Under the pieces are notes generated by a model. It was not told where the DNA came from, searched no databases, and was given only the letters and a program-made list of their open reading frames with translations. 11,032 bases of DNA from Clostridiales bacterium (GTDB taxonomy: Bacteria > Bacillota > Clostridia > Christensenellales > JAISNN01): contig JAISQX010000158.1 in the NCBI GenBank assembly GCA_031273965.1, forward strand, positions 1-11,032, given 5' to 3'. The position numbers and the translations under genes were made by a program. Shown here piece after piece: positions 1-6,722 of this stretch (positions within the stretch are counted from its first letter, which is position 1; every line of letters starts with the position of its first letter).

Positions 1-756
1 AAGATACTTCTCGTCAAAGCTCAAGAACTCGCTCCACGACACCGGCTTTTCACATTCGGAAATAATTATTTCATTACCGTCCCTTATGGCGGCGCAATTG
101 ATCTCGCAAAAATCGACGAGAGCTTGTTCGACGACTATCTTAGAATCAAATTCGGCGGCAACCACACAAGCTTTCTTCAATTCGTCGCGGTTATGCGCGA
201 CGCTTATCCCTATACTCGAACCGAGCGACGCGGGCTTGACTATCAGAGGATAAGCCATATCCTTCGGAAGCTTAAGCGCGTCTATTTCCGTATCGGTTAT
301 AACAAAATAAGGTAATATCGGATATTTTTCCGCCGCCGCAAATTGTTTTGTCAGCACCTTATCCATAAAAACCGCCGACGCGGCTATGCCGGGAGATGTG
401 TACGGAATGTTATAAAATTCCAAAAGCCCTTGCAAGCCTCCGTTCTCGCCCAAACCGCCGTGACAGCATAAGAGCGCGCAATCTATGTCTATTCGCTTTT
501 TAAAAAGACGACATTTATACGCGCGAATACCTCCGTCCGTGAACTCGGCCTTTTTTGGAATATATCCGTTAAGGTCGAAATTTTTGTAAAAGTCGATATC
601 CTTCAGACACTCGCCCGTAAAAACCCCGTCTCTTATATACAACGGTATTAGATTATGTCTGTCGCCGACGCTTCTCATCGCTTGTAAAGCGGTTATGACT
701 GAAATATCATGCTCGCATGATTTCCCGCCGTAAACTACCAAAATATTCTTTTTCAT
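1..756 (-). CDS. ddl: D-alanine--D-alanine ligase, N-terminal 252 residues (cut by window edge)
   Basis: ATP-dependent cytoplasmic ligase that joins two D-alanines; MurF then adds the dipeptide to the peptidoglycan stem. The gene starts at ATG 756-754 and is open to base 1, so its C-terminal ATP-grasp part lies outside the window. Visible family motifs are GGKSCEHDIS at residues 10-19 (with the family's N-terminal catalytic Glu), HGGLGENGGLQGLLE at 99-113 (the counterpart of HGPFGEDGTIQG), YTSPGIAASA-x3-DK at 119-133 and VKPASLGSSIGIS at 173-185 (ATP-grasp Lys and glycine-rich loop). A GGGGA-like ribosome site lies about 11 nt before the ATG. murF ends 38 bp upstream on the same strand, so the two are probably cotranscribed. 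The loop around HGGLGENGG differs from textbook Ddl. A D-Ala-D-X ligase variant cannot be excluded because the C-terminal specificity region is missing. Confidence 0.9.
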   Translation of the reverse strand, partial: MKKNILVVYGGKSCEHDISVITALQAMRSVGDRHNLIPLYIRDGVFTGECLKDIDFYKNFDLNGYIPKKAEFTDGGIRAYKCRLFKKRIDIDCALLCCHGGLGENGGLQGLLEFYNIPYTSPGIAASAVFMDKVLTKQFAAAEKYPILPYFVITDTEIDALKLPKDMAYPLIVKPASLGSSIGISVAHNRDELKKACVVAAEFDSKIVVEQALVDFCEINCAAIRDGNEIIISECEKPVSWSEFLSFDEKYL

Positions 757-794
757 TGTTCTCTATTCCCCTATTTTTAGTCGATAATATAGCT

Positions 795-2387
795 CTATTC
801 TAAATTGTCCGGCATGTCGTTCTCAAAAAGTATAACGTCTCCGTTCATAAACAGCTTTGAAAAATCGACTTTAGCCTGATTTAGCGACGCATATGAATAG
901 ACTTTTTTCATATCAAATCCCTCTTTTTCCATTCCGTCGGCAATATGTTTCGCCCCGGAGCCGACAAGCACCGCCATGTCGGCAATCCGCGCTATATCGC
1001 GCCCGAATTTTCCGTTAGCTTCGGCAAGATATTTGCTCTGCTCCGCAAAACCGCATGCGACTACGATGCGCCTTCCGTCGAACATCGAGAGCGTTTCAAG
1101 CGCGGCTTTCGCTCCTACGGGATTGCTGTTATACGTATCGTCTATAACGGTTATTCCGCCGTTTTTTATTATCTCCGCGCGGTTATGCACGGGTTCCAAT
1201 GCTTCCGCCGCCGCCTTTATGTCCTCCGCGCTTATTCCCAAAAAAAACGCCGCCGCCGCCGCTGTCGTTATATTTGTGACGTTTGCCCGTCCTATAAGAT
1301 GCGTCTTTATATGAACCTCCCTGCTTCTTTCGGCGGCGCCGCCGCGATAGAGTTTTTTTATATTGAAGCGAAGCGTAAAAGCGCTGCCGTCGGCGTCCGT
1401 CTTTATATTCTCCGCTATGCAATCCAATCCTTCGGCGCTCCCCGATTTTATAGCGTTCGGGCGATTTATTATGTCAAGCTCTCTTATATGGCAATCGTCC
1501 GTGTTAAAGATACACGCGCCGTCTTTTACCGCGTAATAAAGCTCGGATTTTGTCGCCGCAACGTTGCCCAAAGATTTGAAGGTTTCCATATGCTGAGCGG
1601 TAATGCCGGTTATTATTCCGATATCAGGCTTGACCATATCGCAAAGCTCGGCTATTTCCCCGCGTCTTTTCGCGCCCATTTCCGCTATAAATATTTCCGT
1701 ATCGCCGTCTATTTTATCCAAGGTCCTCACTATGCCCAAAGGCGTGTTATAATTTTTTTCGGTTGCGACAACGTTAAATTTTTTTCCCAGCATTTCCTTT
1801 AATATGTTTTTTACGGAAGTCTTTCCGTAACTGCCGGTTATTCCGATTCGTATCAGACTTTTATACGAATCAAGTTTTTTTGCGGCTTTCTTTATGTATC
1901 GTCGGTTGTTCAAGCTCTCGAATATATTGATAATCGAACACGCCAAGCAATAATCCGCCGCATAAAAAGCAAAAACGACATAGACAAAAACCGAATAAGC
2001 CGCAATTCCATAAAAGAAATAAGCGCCGTAAAACACCGCCGTATTGAAAAAAAAGATAAAAGCGTACAGCCTAACGACTCTTTTTGTATATACGAGCGGA
2101 GTCTTGGCGCTCTTTAACCTCTTCTTGTTCCTCGCCTTTATACCCGCGGTAAAACCCGCGAGAAAAACAAGCAATCCGACAATAAAAAAAACCTCGTTCT
2201 CAATAAATATATTTGTTATGAGCGCCGCGGCGGATAAGCCCGCGGCAAATAAAAGCTCTATCGCCTGTTTTTCGGCATAATTTATTGCGCTCCTAAAGAC
2301 GGCATAATTATTCAGCTGTAAAAAATTTACAAAATTGTATGCGGTTAAGCACATAACCGCGGCGCACAAAAGCGGCAAAAATTGCAT
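795..2387 (-). CDS. murF: Membrane-anchored MurF-like Mur ligase (UDP-MurNAc-tripeptide--D-Ala-D-Ala ligase family)
   Basis: Predicted to ligate D-Ala-D-Ala to a UDP-MurNAc-peptide with ATP. The 530-residue product has two parts. Residues 1-160 are hydrophobic, with about five likely membrane helices (near 2-22, 42-60, 64-82, 106-126, 130-155). The positive loops at 82-105 and 161-178 fit a cytoplasmic catalytic domain. From about 180 a Mur ligase core follows: P-loop GITGSYGKTS (182-191), NYNTPLG (212-218), AEMGA (235-239), the His266 region, Lys280 as the likely carbamylated lysine in AATKSEL, HNRAE (401-405), and the MurF-like C-terminal motif DDTYNSNP (416-423). The usual soluble MurF N-terminal substrate domain is absent, and the KGSR-type C-terminal motif is replaced by LFENDMPD. 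ddl follows by 38 bp, which supports a cell-wall role. A different Mur-type amide ligase is possible. The start is ATG 2387 with AAGGAAAAGG about 8 nt upstream. Confidence 0.82.
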   Translation of the reverse strand: MQFLPLLCAAVMCLTAYNFVNFLQLNNYAVFRSAINYAEKQAIELLFAAGLSAAALITNIFIENEVFFIVGLLVFLAGFTAGIKARNKKRLKSAKTPLVYTKRVVRLYAFIFFFNTAVFYGAYFFYGIAAYSVFVYVVFAFYAADYCLACSIINIFESLNNRRYIKKAAKKLDSYKSLIRIGITGSYGKTSVKNILKEMLGKKFNVVATEKNYNTPLGIVRTLDKIDGDTEIFIAEMGAKRRGEIAELCDMVKPDIGIITGITAQHMETFKSLGNVAATKSELYYAVKDGACIFNTDDCHIRELDIINRPNAIKSGSAEGLDCIAENIKTDADGSAFTLRFNIKKLYRGGAAERSREVHIKTHLIGRANVTNITTAAAAAFFLGISAEDIKAAAEALEPVHNRAEIIKNGGITVIDDTYNSNPVGAKAALETLSMFDGRRIVVACGFAEQSKYLAEANGKFGRDIARIADMAVLVGSGAKHIADGMEKEGFDMKKVYSYASLNQAKVDFSKLFMNGDVILFENDMPDNLE

Positions 2388-2442
2388 TATCTACCTTTTC
2401 CTTAAATAATAAATTATGCTCAAAAGCACGGCGCACCGATAT

Positions 2443-2472
2443 ATTATATGCCGCCCGACAAAAAAACGTCAG
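2443..2472 (-). promoter_or_regulatory. Candidate sigmaA promoter for murF-ddl
   Basis: On the minus strand a perfect TATAAT (2448-2443) lies 18 bp downstream of CTGACG (2472-2467), which matches four of six bases of TTGACA. It would start transcription near 2436, about 50 nt before the murF ATG. It lies in the 116-bp gap between the hydrolase stop and murF, so murF-ddl may have their own promoter as well as any read-through. A T7 run next to a weak imperfect hairpin (about 2467-2500) sits in the same gap and could end some hydrolase transcripts. That part is too weak to call. Confidence 0.45.
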
Positions 2473-2503
2473 CCTCGGCGATAAGATGCGCGAGCCTCCG
2501 AAT

Positions 2504-3241
2504 TTAAGCGTCCAAGTCCTCCGCGGCGGCTTCCGTATGCGACTCTTCGTTTACGAATCCGCGAAGCAGCTTTGTAAACCGGTACCCGTCCTCTATATAC
2601 GCAAAGTGCCCGCAGCCCTCAAAGACGACAAGACGGCTTCCTCGAATGTTTTTATTCAGGATTTCCGCCATATACATAGGCGTTTCCCTGTCTTTTTCTC
2701 CCCAGACTATGAGCGTCGGACAATCTATATCCCTAAGACACGGCTTCAAGTCATAATTTACTATGTTGATAAATGTCTTTTTCATTATTTCGGGCAGTCC
2801 TTTATAATCGGCGCTTCCCATATTCGGCTTTAAGCGCAACTTTTTTAAGAGCTTATATATATAAACCCTGATATAATATCCCGACGTTCTCTTTGGCAAT
2901 ATTCCCGCGCTGTCGCAAAGCACTAATTTTTTTACCGCGTCGTTGCCCTCGGCTTTGAGCTTTATAGCCACCCTTCCCCCGAAAGAGTGCGCCACCAATA
3001 TCACGTTTTTCATTACGTAATACCTTATAATCTCTTCGACGGACTTAACATAGTCGTTCAAATCCATAGGACGATCCATATGCGGCGTCTCCCCAAAACC
3101 GTAAAGGTCTACAAGCGTCGTCCGGCAGCTTTTGCTCATACAGCGGGCGGCATAGGCAAATGAAATAATTCCTCCGCCGAACCCGTGTAAAAAAATAATA
3201 TCCGTACCGCTGTCCGCGCCTTTTATAACGTGATTTATCAT
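2504..3241 (-). CDS. Alpha/beta-fold hydrolase of unknown substrate
   Basis: A 245-residue single-domain alpha/beta hydrolase. It has the oxyanion-hole motif HGFGGG (19-24), the nucleophile elbow AHSFGG with Ser86, an acid in WGEKD (Asp184) and the catalytic His in GCGHFAY (His212). The triad is complete, so it should be an active esterase, peptidase or related hydrolase. No signal peptide or membrane segment is visible, so it is probably cytoplasmic. The last 15 residues are an acidic tail outside the fold. murF starts 116 bp downstream and an intergenic gap of 284 bp lies upstream. Its place before murF-ddl suggests, but does not show, a cell-envelope link. Start ATG 3241-3239 has no clear Shine-Dalgarno, and no other in-frame ATG exists just upstream. 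A weak TTGAAA-16-TAGTTT pair (3309 to 3282) is a possible promoter. The substrate cannot be told from sequence. Confidence 0.88.
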   Translation of the reverse strand: MINHVIKGADSGTDIIFLHGFGGGIISFAYAARCMSKSCRTTLVDLYGFGETPHMDRPMDLNDYVKSVEEIIRYYVMKNVILVAHSFGGRVAIKLKAEGNDAVKKLVLCDSAGILPKRTSGYYIRVYIYKLLKKLRLKPNMGSADYKGLPEIMKKTFINIVNYDLKPCLRDIDCPTLIVWGEKDRETPMYMAEILNKNIRGSRLVVFEGCGHFAYIEDGYRFTKLLRGFVNEESHTEAAAEDLDA

Positions 3242-3307
3242 ATGATAATATATATGCCGCGGCGAGTAAAAATTTGTGCATAAACTACGCGAATCGGAAA
3301 AAATTTC

Positions 3308-3342
3308 AAAAAAAATTCGCCCTTTGCCTCAAAAAAGCAAAG
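3308..3342 (-). terminator. Weak candidate rho-independent terminator after rimI
   Basis: On the minus strand CTTTGCT pairs with GGCAAAG (7 bp including one G-T pair, loop 7 nt, 3342-3322). Six nt later comes a run of eight T (3315-3308). It lies in the 284-bp gap between the rimI stop and the hydrolase start, where the heat-shock and translation operon would be expected to end. The stem is AT-rich and the spacer before the T run is long, so efficiency is doubtful. The rest of the gap shows only a CCGCG/CGCGG inverted repeat (3389-3393 with 3402-3406) and no convincing gene. Confidence 0.3.
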
Positions 3343-3525
3343 ACCGAAATATTTTTTACCCTTAGAACCTTATTTATGATTAGGACTGCCGCGATATTAA
3401 ACGCGGAATTTTGCGAAGGGGATTTTTTGTATCCGCAATGGCTGAAACGACGACAGCGCAACGTAAATCAAGAAATTTTAGCCGTCATAAGCGCGCCGCC
3501 CGCAAAAACTGAGGAGCATGACGCT

Positions 3526-3957
3526 TTATTCCGACTTATAAATATCTCCGTCCTCTCCGTTATAATACCCCGCTCTGGTCGCAATCTTTTTAAAGCCGTG
3601 CTTCTCATACAACCTCTTTGCGGAAACGTTGTCGTGCTTGACCTCTAAAAAAATCGCTTTCACCCGCACTTTTTTTAATTCTTCCGCCGCATATGACAAA
3701 AGCGCTTCGGCATATCCCTTATTTTTTGACGCGTTTTGAGTGGCTATTCTCAAAATCTCGGCTTCGTCCAAAACAAAATGTAGAATAATGTAAGACTTCA
3801 CAAGCTTGTCTTCACCCAAAGCGACAAAAACCGCCGAGGAAAGGCTGTTTAATTCCTCCTCTATCATCTTTGCGTTCCACGCGTCGGAAAAGTTTTCCTT
3901 CTCTATGGCTTCTATTTCCCGTATGTTCGAAAGAACCGCTCTTTTTATTTCCATCAT
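3526..3957 (-). CDS. rimI: Ribosomal protein S18-alanine N-acetyltransferase (RimI-type GNAT)
   Basis: A 143-residue GNAT acetyltransferase. RimI acetylates the N-terminal alanine of ribosomal protein S18 using acetyl-CoA and is often encoded beside the t6A genes. Support includes the acetyl-CoA pyrophosphate loop NKGYAEALL (79-87) and the RimI signature LEVKHDNVSAKRLYEKHGF (104-122). That signature holds the likely catalytic residues Glu105 and Tyr117. The C-terminal YYNGEDGDI (131-139) resembles the RimI YYxxxxEDA region. The length is normal for the family. The gene starts 21 bp after tsaB, and that pairing makes RimI more likely than a generic GNAT. Two adjacent ATG codons (3957 and 3954) could both serve as start. 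The only Shine-Dalgarno-like GGAAAAG is rather far upstream, so the level of translation or the exact start is uncertain. It appears to be the last gene of the operon. Confidence 0.85.
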   Translation of the reverse strand: MMEIKRAVLSNIREIEAIEKENFSDAWNAKMIEEELNSLSSAVFVALGEDKLVKSYIILHFVLDEAEILRIATQNASKNKGYAEALLSYAAEELKKVRVKAIFLEVKHDNVSAKRLYEKHGFKKIATRAGYYNGEDGDIYKSE

Positions 3958-3978
3958 AATAATACTATAACTTTTCCG

Positions 3979-4584
3979 TTATAAAATCGCGTCGGGCTTG
4001 TCCGTAAAGCCGTTTGAAAAAAGCTGCCCCGCCTGTGATTTTTTCATGTAGAACGGCAACAGAATATTCGAAAATTCGCCCTTGTCGATTTTTATTTTTG
4101 TCAATTCTATTATTTCATCTATGTAGTATTCGTTTTCGTCCCTTATAACGGCATTTTTTAAAGAGGCTACGGCTGATTTTTCCGCAATGAAATATCTCGC
4201 TTCATTAGCTTTTGACTCCATAGCGTAATAATCGTGCGCGTTATCTATTAGACAGGTATACTCGCCCAAAGCGCGGTTTCGATATGCCAAAATCTCCAAA
4301 GAATTTAATGCCACAAGCTTTTTTTCATTTGCCCGCGCCATAGCGTTGAGCGCGCAAACGCCTATTCTTATTCCGGTATACGAGCCCGGACCGACTACTC
4401 CGGCAAAACAATCCACGTCGCCGACGTCGATTCCCGCCTCCTTTAAAAGCTCGTCGATTTTTATAAACAAAAGCGACATATGCTTTGCGTTTGCCTGCAA
4501 GCTTTTTCTGACATAATTTTTGCCGCCGCATATTAGCGCCGTCAAGAGGATTTCACGCGTGCTGTCTACTATAAGAACGTTCAT
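3979..4584 (-). CDS. tsaB: tRNA t6A biosynthesis scaffold protein TsaB
   Basis: TsaB pairs with TsaD (and TsaE) to make N6-threonylcarbamoyladenosine at position 37 of ANN-decoding tRNAs. The 201-residue product carries the family hallmark GPGSYTGIRIG (65-75). Its N-terminal ASKHA-like strand is MNVLIVDST, followed by KHMSLL (34-39, counterpart of the RHSExL region). Near the end is PFYMKKSQAG, similar to the usual PxYLRxSQA close. It is at the short end for TsaB. The ribosome site GGAGG lies 11 nt before ATG 4584. It sits 41 bp after prmA and 21 bp before rimI. tsaE and tsaD, its common neighbours, are not in the window. The prmA-tsaB junction therefore puts t6A synthesis downstream of the chaperone genes. 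Confidence 0.92.
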   Translation of the reverse strand: MNVLIVDSTREILLTALICGGKNYVRKSLQANAKHMSLLFIKIDELLKEAGIDVGDVDCFAGVVGPGSYTGIRIGVCALNAMARANEKKLVALNSLEILAYRNRALGEYTCLIDNAHDYYAMESKANEARYFIAEKSAVASLKNAVIRDENEYYIDEIIELTKIKIDKGEFSNILLPFYMKKSQAGQLFSNGFTDKPDAIL

Positions 4585-4625
4585 TTTTTTTATAACCTCC
4601 GAATATTTATGCCGAAACGCGCCTT

Positions 4626-5564
4626 TTACCTCCGCTGCAACGTAAGCTTAAGTGTGCACCAATCGCCCATATTGATTTCCGTATCCATTGTAAAGCCCAA
4701 ACTTAAGTATTTGTCTGCAACCTCTTTTTTTCTTTCCTTTATGATTCCGGAAAGAACGACGGTTCCCGCTTTTTTTAAACGTCCCGCCACATCGTCCGCA
4801 AGCTTTATAAGTACGTCCGCCGTGATATTTGCAAAAATCGCGTCCGCAGGCTCTCCGGCTTCTTTCAAAAGATTGACGTGTTTTACAATGGCTCTATCCC
4901 CGACATTATTTTTTTCGGCGTTCTTTTGGGCAGTGAGTACGGAAGTGGGGTCTATATCGAACATTATCGCCGTTTCCGCGCCCAAAAGCGCCGCGGTTAT
5001 ACCCAAAATTCCGCTTCCGCAACCTATGTCAAAGATTCTTTTCCCTTCGATGCCCATACCCTGCATAAGCTCCAAGCACATTTTTGTCGTTTCATGTTCT
5101 CCCGTGCCGAACGCCATTCCCGGGTCCAGGCACACAACGGTTTTATCGTCTTCCGCTTGCTCCTTGAGCCATTCCGGAATAACCTGCACCTTTCCTATCG
5201 TAATAGGCTTATAATACTTTTTCCAATTATTCTCCCAATCCGAATCGTCCGCAAGCCTTGTCGTCACCTCCAAAGAGCCGCAAAAAGCCGACCTCTCGGA
5301 TAATTCCTCAAGCCTCAAAAAAAGCTCGTCCGAACGGTTTTCGTATTCTTCTTCCAAAAAAAAGCTCGTTATCTTAACCGCGTCGGACGAACCTTTTAAC
5401 AATTCTTCGTCGACATAATCCCAATATATATTGTCCTTTAGCGACTCTAAAATATCATCTTTGTCCAAGACGGAAACGCCTTGACAGCCCATGTCAAAAA
5501 ATATTCCCGATACGATGTCGGCGGCTTCGTGCGTCGTATTAACCGTTACTTCCAGCCATCTCAT
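4626..5564 (-). CDS. prmA: Ribosomal protein L11 methyltransferase
   Basis: SAM-dependent enzyme that trimethylates amino groups of ribosomal protein L11. The 312 residues comprise a small N-terminal L11-recognition domain (about 1-95) and a Rossmann methyltransferase domain. Diagnostic motifs are DPGMAFGTGEH (147-157), motif I FDIGCGSGILGI (178-189), the acidic ribose-binding region FDIDP (202-206) and ANITADVL (245-252), the counterpart of the NILAxxL motif in PrmA. The length matches the family. Its ATG (5564) shares one base with the dnaJ stop (TAATG), and AAGGA sits about 7 nt upstream within dnaJ, so translation is probably coupled to dnaJ. prmA after dnaJ is a classic Bacillota order; here tsaB follows instead of an rsmE-type gene. 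Confidence 0.96.
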   Translation of the reverse strand: MRWLEVTVNTTHEAADIVSGIFFDMGCQGVSVLDKDDILESLKDNIYWDYVDEELLKGSSDAVKITSFFLEEEYENRSDELFLRLEELSERSAFCGSLEVTTRLADDSDWENNWKKYYKPITIGKVQVIPEWLKEQAEDDKTVVCLDPGMAFGTGEHETTKMCLELMQGMGIEGKRIFDIGCGSGILGITAALLGAETAIMFDIDPTSVLTAQKNAEKNNVGDRAIVKHVNLLKEAGEPADAIFANITADVLIKLADDVAGRLKKAGTVVLSGIIKERKKEVADKYLSLGFTMDTEINMGDWCTLKLTLQRR

Positions 5565-6721
5565 TATATTTCCTTTATGTTTTCCAAAAATTCTTTTTGA
5601 GCGGGATATTGATTCGCACCCAACGTATTTTCCAATCCTCTGAGCATATCTCTTTCTTTCGACGAAAGATTTTTGGGGATTTCAACCGTCAACTTTACAT
5701 ACAGATCGCCGCGCGTTTCCCTTTTAAAGTTTTTTATGCCGTATCCTTTTATGCGAAATTGCTGACCGTTTTGCGCTCCTTCGGATATCGCGTAAGATAC
5801 GGGGGACTCTAACGTCGGTATCAAAATTTTACATCCGAGAGCCGCTTGCGTCATGGTTATCGGCACGTCGATATAAAGATCCGAACCTTTTCTGACGAAG
5901 AGCTTGTGCGGTCTCACGTTTATTACTATAAGCACGCTGCCGTTCCGCCCGCCGTTAAAGCCCGAGTTTCCCTGATTGTAATACGTCATTACTTGATTGT
6001 TATCTATTCCCGCGGGAACGGATACATTGAGCGTTCTCACCTTTTTTATTCTGCCGCTTCCGTTGCAAACCTTGCACGGGTCGGTTATTATCTTTCCGCG
6101 TCCGCCGCATTGATCGCAGGTTTTCGTCGTCGCCATCTGACCGAAAGGCGTGTTCAGAGTCTGAGTCATAACGCCCGTGCCGCGGCATTTCGGACACTGC
6201 TTCACGGAGTTAGTACTCTTGGCTCCCGTTCCGCCGCATTCCGAACAACTTTCCACCCTATTTATAGGCACTTCCTTTGTACAGCCAAAAGCCGCCTCTT
6301 TAAAAGCCAACGTAAGAGTAACGGTTATGTCGTCGCCGTCTATAACGTTATTTTGGGCGCGTCTGCCGCCGCCCGAAAACGCCGATGAGAAAATATTCGA
6401 AAAAATATCCTCGAAACCGCCCATTCCTCCGCCGCCGGAACGCCAGAATCCGCCGCCCGCGCCGCCCGCGCCGCCGCCTAACGGGCCGTCCTCGCTTCCG
6501 AATTGATCGTATTGCGCCCTTTTTTGCGAATCGCCCAAACAGTCGTAAGCTCTGGATATTTCCTTAAATTTAGCCTCGGCGGCGGATTTCTCCGCCGCCG
6601 GCTTTCCGGAATACAGATCCGGATGATATTGCTTCGCAAGTTTCCTATACGCGCTTTTTATTTCGTCCTCCGACGCGCTTTTGCTTACGCCGAGTATTTT
6701 ATAATAATCCTGTTCCGCCAT
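5564..6721 (-). CDS. dnaJ: Chaperone DnaJ (Hsp40, type I)
   Basis: Co-chaperone that binds unfolded clients and stimulates DnaK ATPase. The 385 residues show the full type I layout: J domain 1-70 with HPD at 33-35; Gly/Phe-rich linker about 75-118; zinc domain with four CxxCxGxG repeats at 159-166 (CSECGGTG), 176-183 (CPKCRGTG), 202-209 (CDQCGGRG) and 216-223 (CKVCNGSG); then the C-terminal client-binding and dimerisation domains. All eight zinc cysteines are present. It begins 1 bp after the dnaK stop (TAA-T-ATG). The nearest GAGGAA is about 16 nt upstream, so it probably depends on ribosomes finishing dnaK. Its stop overlaps the prmA start. Control is by HrcA at the operon promoter. Confidence 0.97.
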   Translation of the reverse strand: MAEQDYYKILGVSKSASEDEIKSAYRKLAKQYHPDLYSGKPAAEKSAAEAKFKEISRAYDCLGDSQKRAQYDQFGSEDGPLGGGAGGAGGGFWRSGGGGMGGFEDIFSNIFSSAFSGGGRRAQNNVIDGDDITVTLTLAFKEAAFGCTKEVPINRVESCSECGGTGAKSTNSVKQCPKCRGTGVMTQTLNTPFGQMATTKTCDQCGGRGKIITDPCKVCNGSGRIKKVRTLNVSVPAGIDNNQVMTYYNQGNSGFNGGRNGSVLIVINVRPHKLFVRKGSDLYIDVPITMTQAALGCKILIPTLESPVSYAISEGAQNGQQFRIKGYGIKNFKRETRGDLYVKLTVEIPKNLSSKERDMLRGLENTLGANQYPAQKEFLENIKEI

Positions 6722-6722
6722 A

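Noticed and set aside
945..1802. 285-codon open frame on the plus strand
   Set aside because: It lies wholly antisense to the Mur ligase core, whose motifs are clear. Its translation is low-complexity Arg/Tyr/Phe-rich with no family resemblance.
795..2387. Assignment of the Mur ligase as MurT or as PgsB/CapB
   Set aside because: There is no MurT-type four-cysteine zinc insert, no GatD-like neighbour and no CapC/CapA neighbours. The DDTYNSNP motif and the adjacent ddl favour the MurF family.
2467..2500. Terminator after the alpha/beta hydrolase
   Set aside because: The hairpin before the T7 run is imperfect, with a bulge and mismatches, and the T run doubles as the spacer of the candidate murF promoter. 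It is mentioned only as a possibility.
3274..3648. 124-codon plus-strand frame starting in the gap and running into rimI
   Set aside because: Its second third is antisense to the rimI C-terminus, it has no clear ribosome site or recognisable domain, and it opposes the direction of every other gene.
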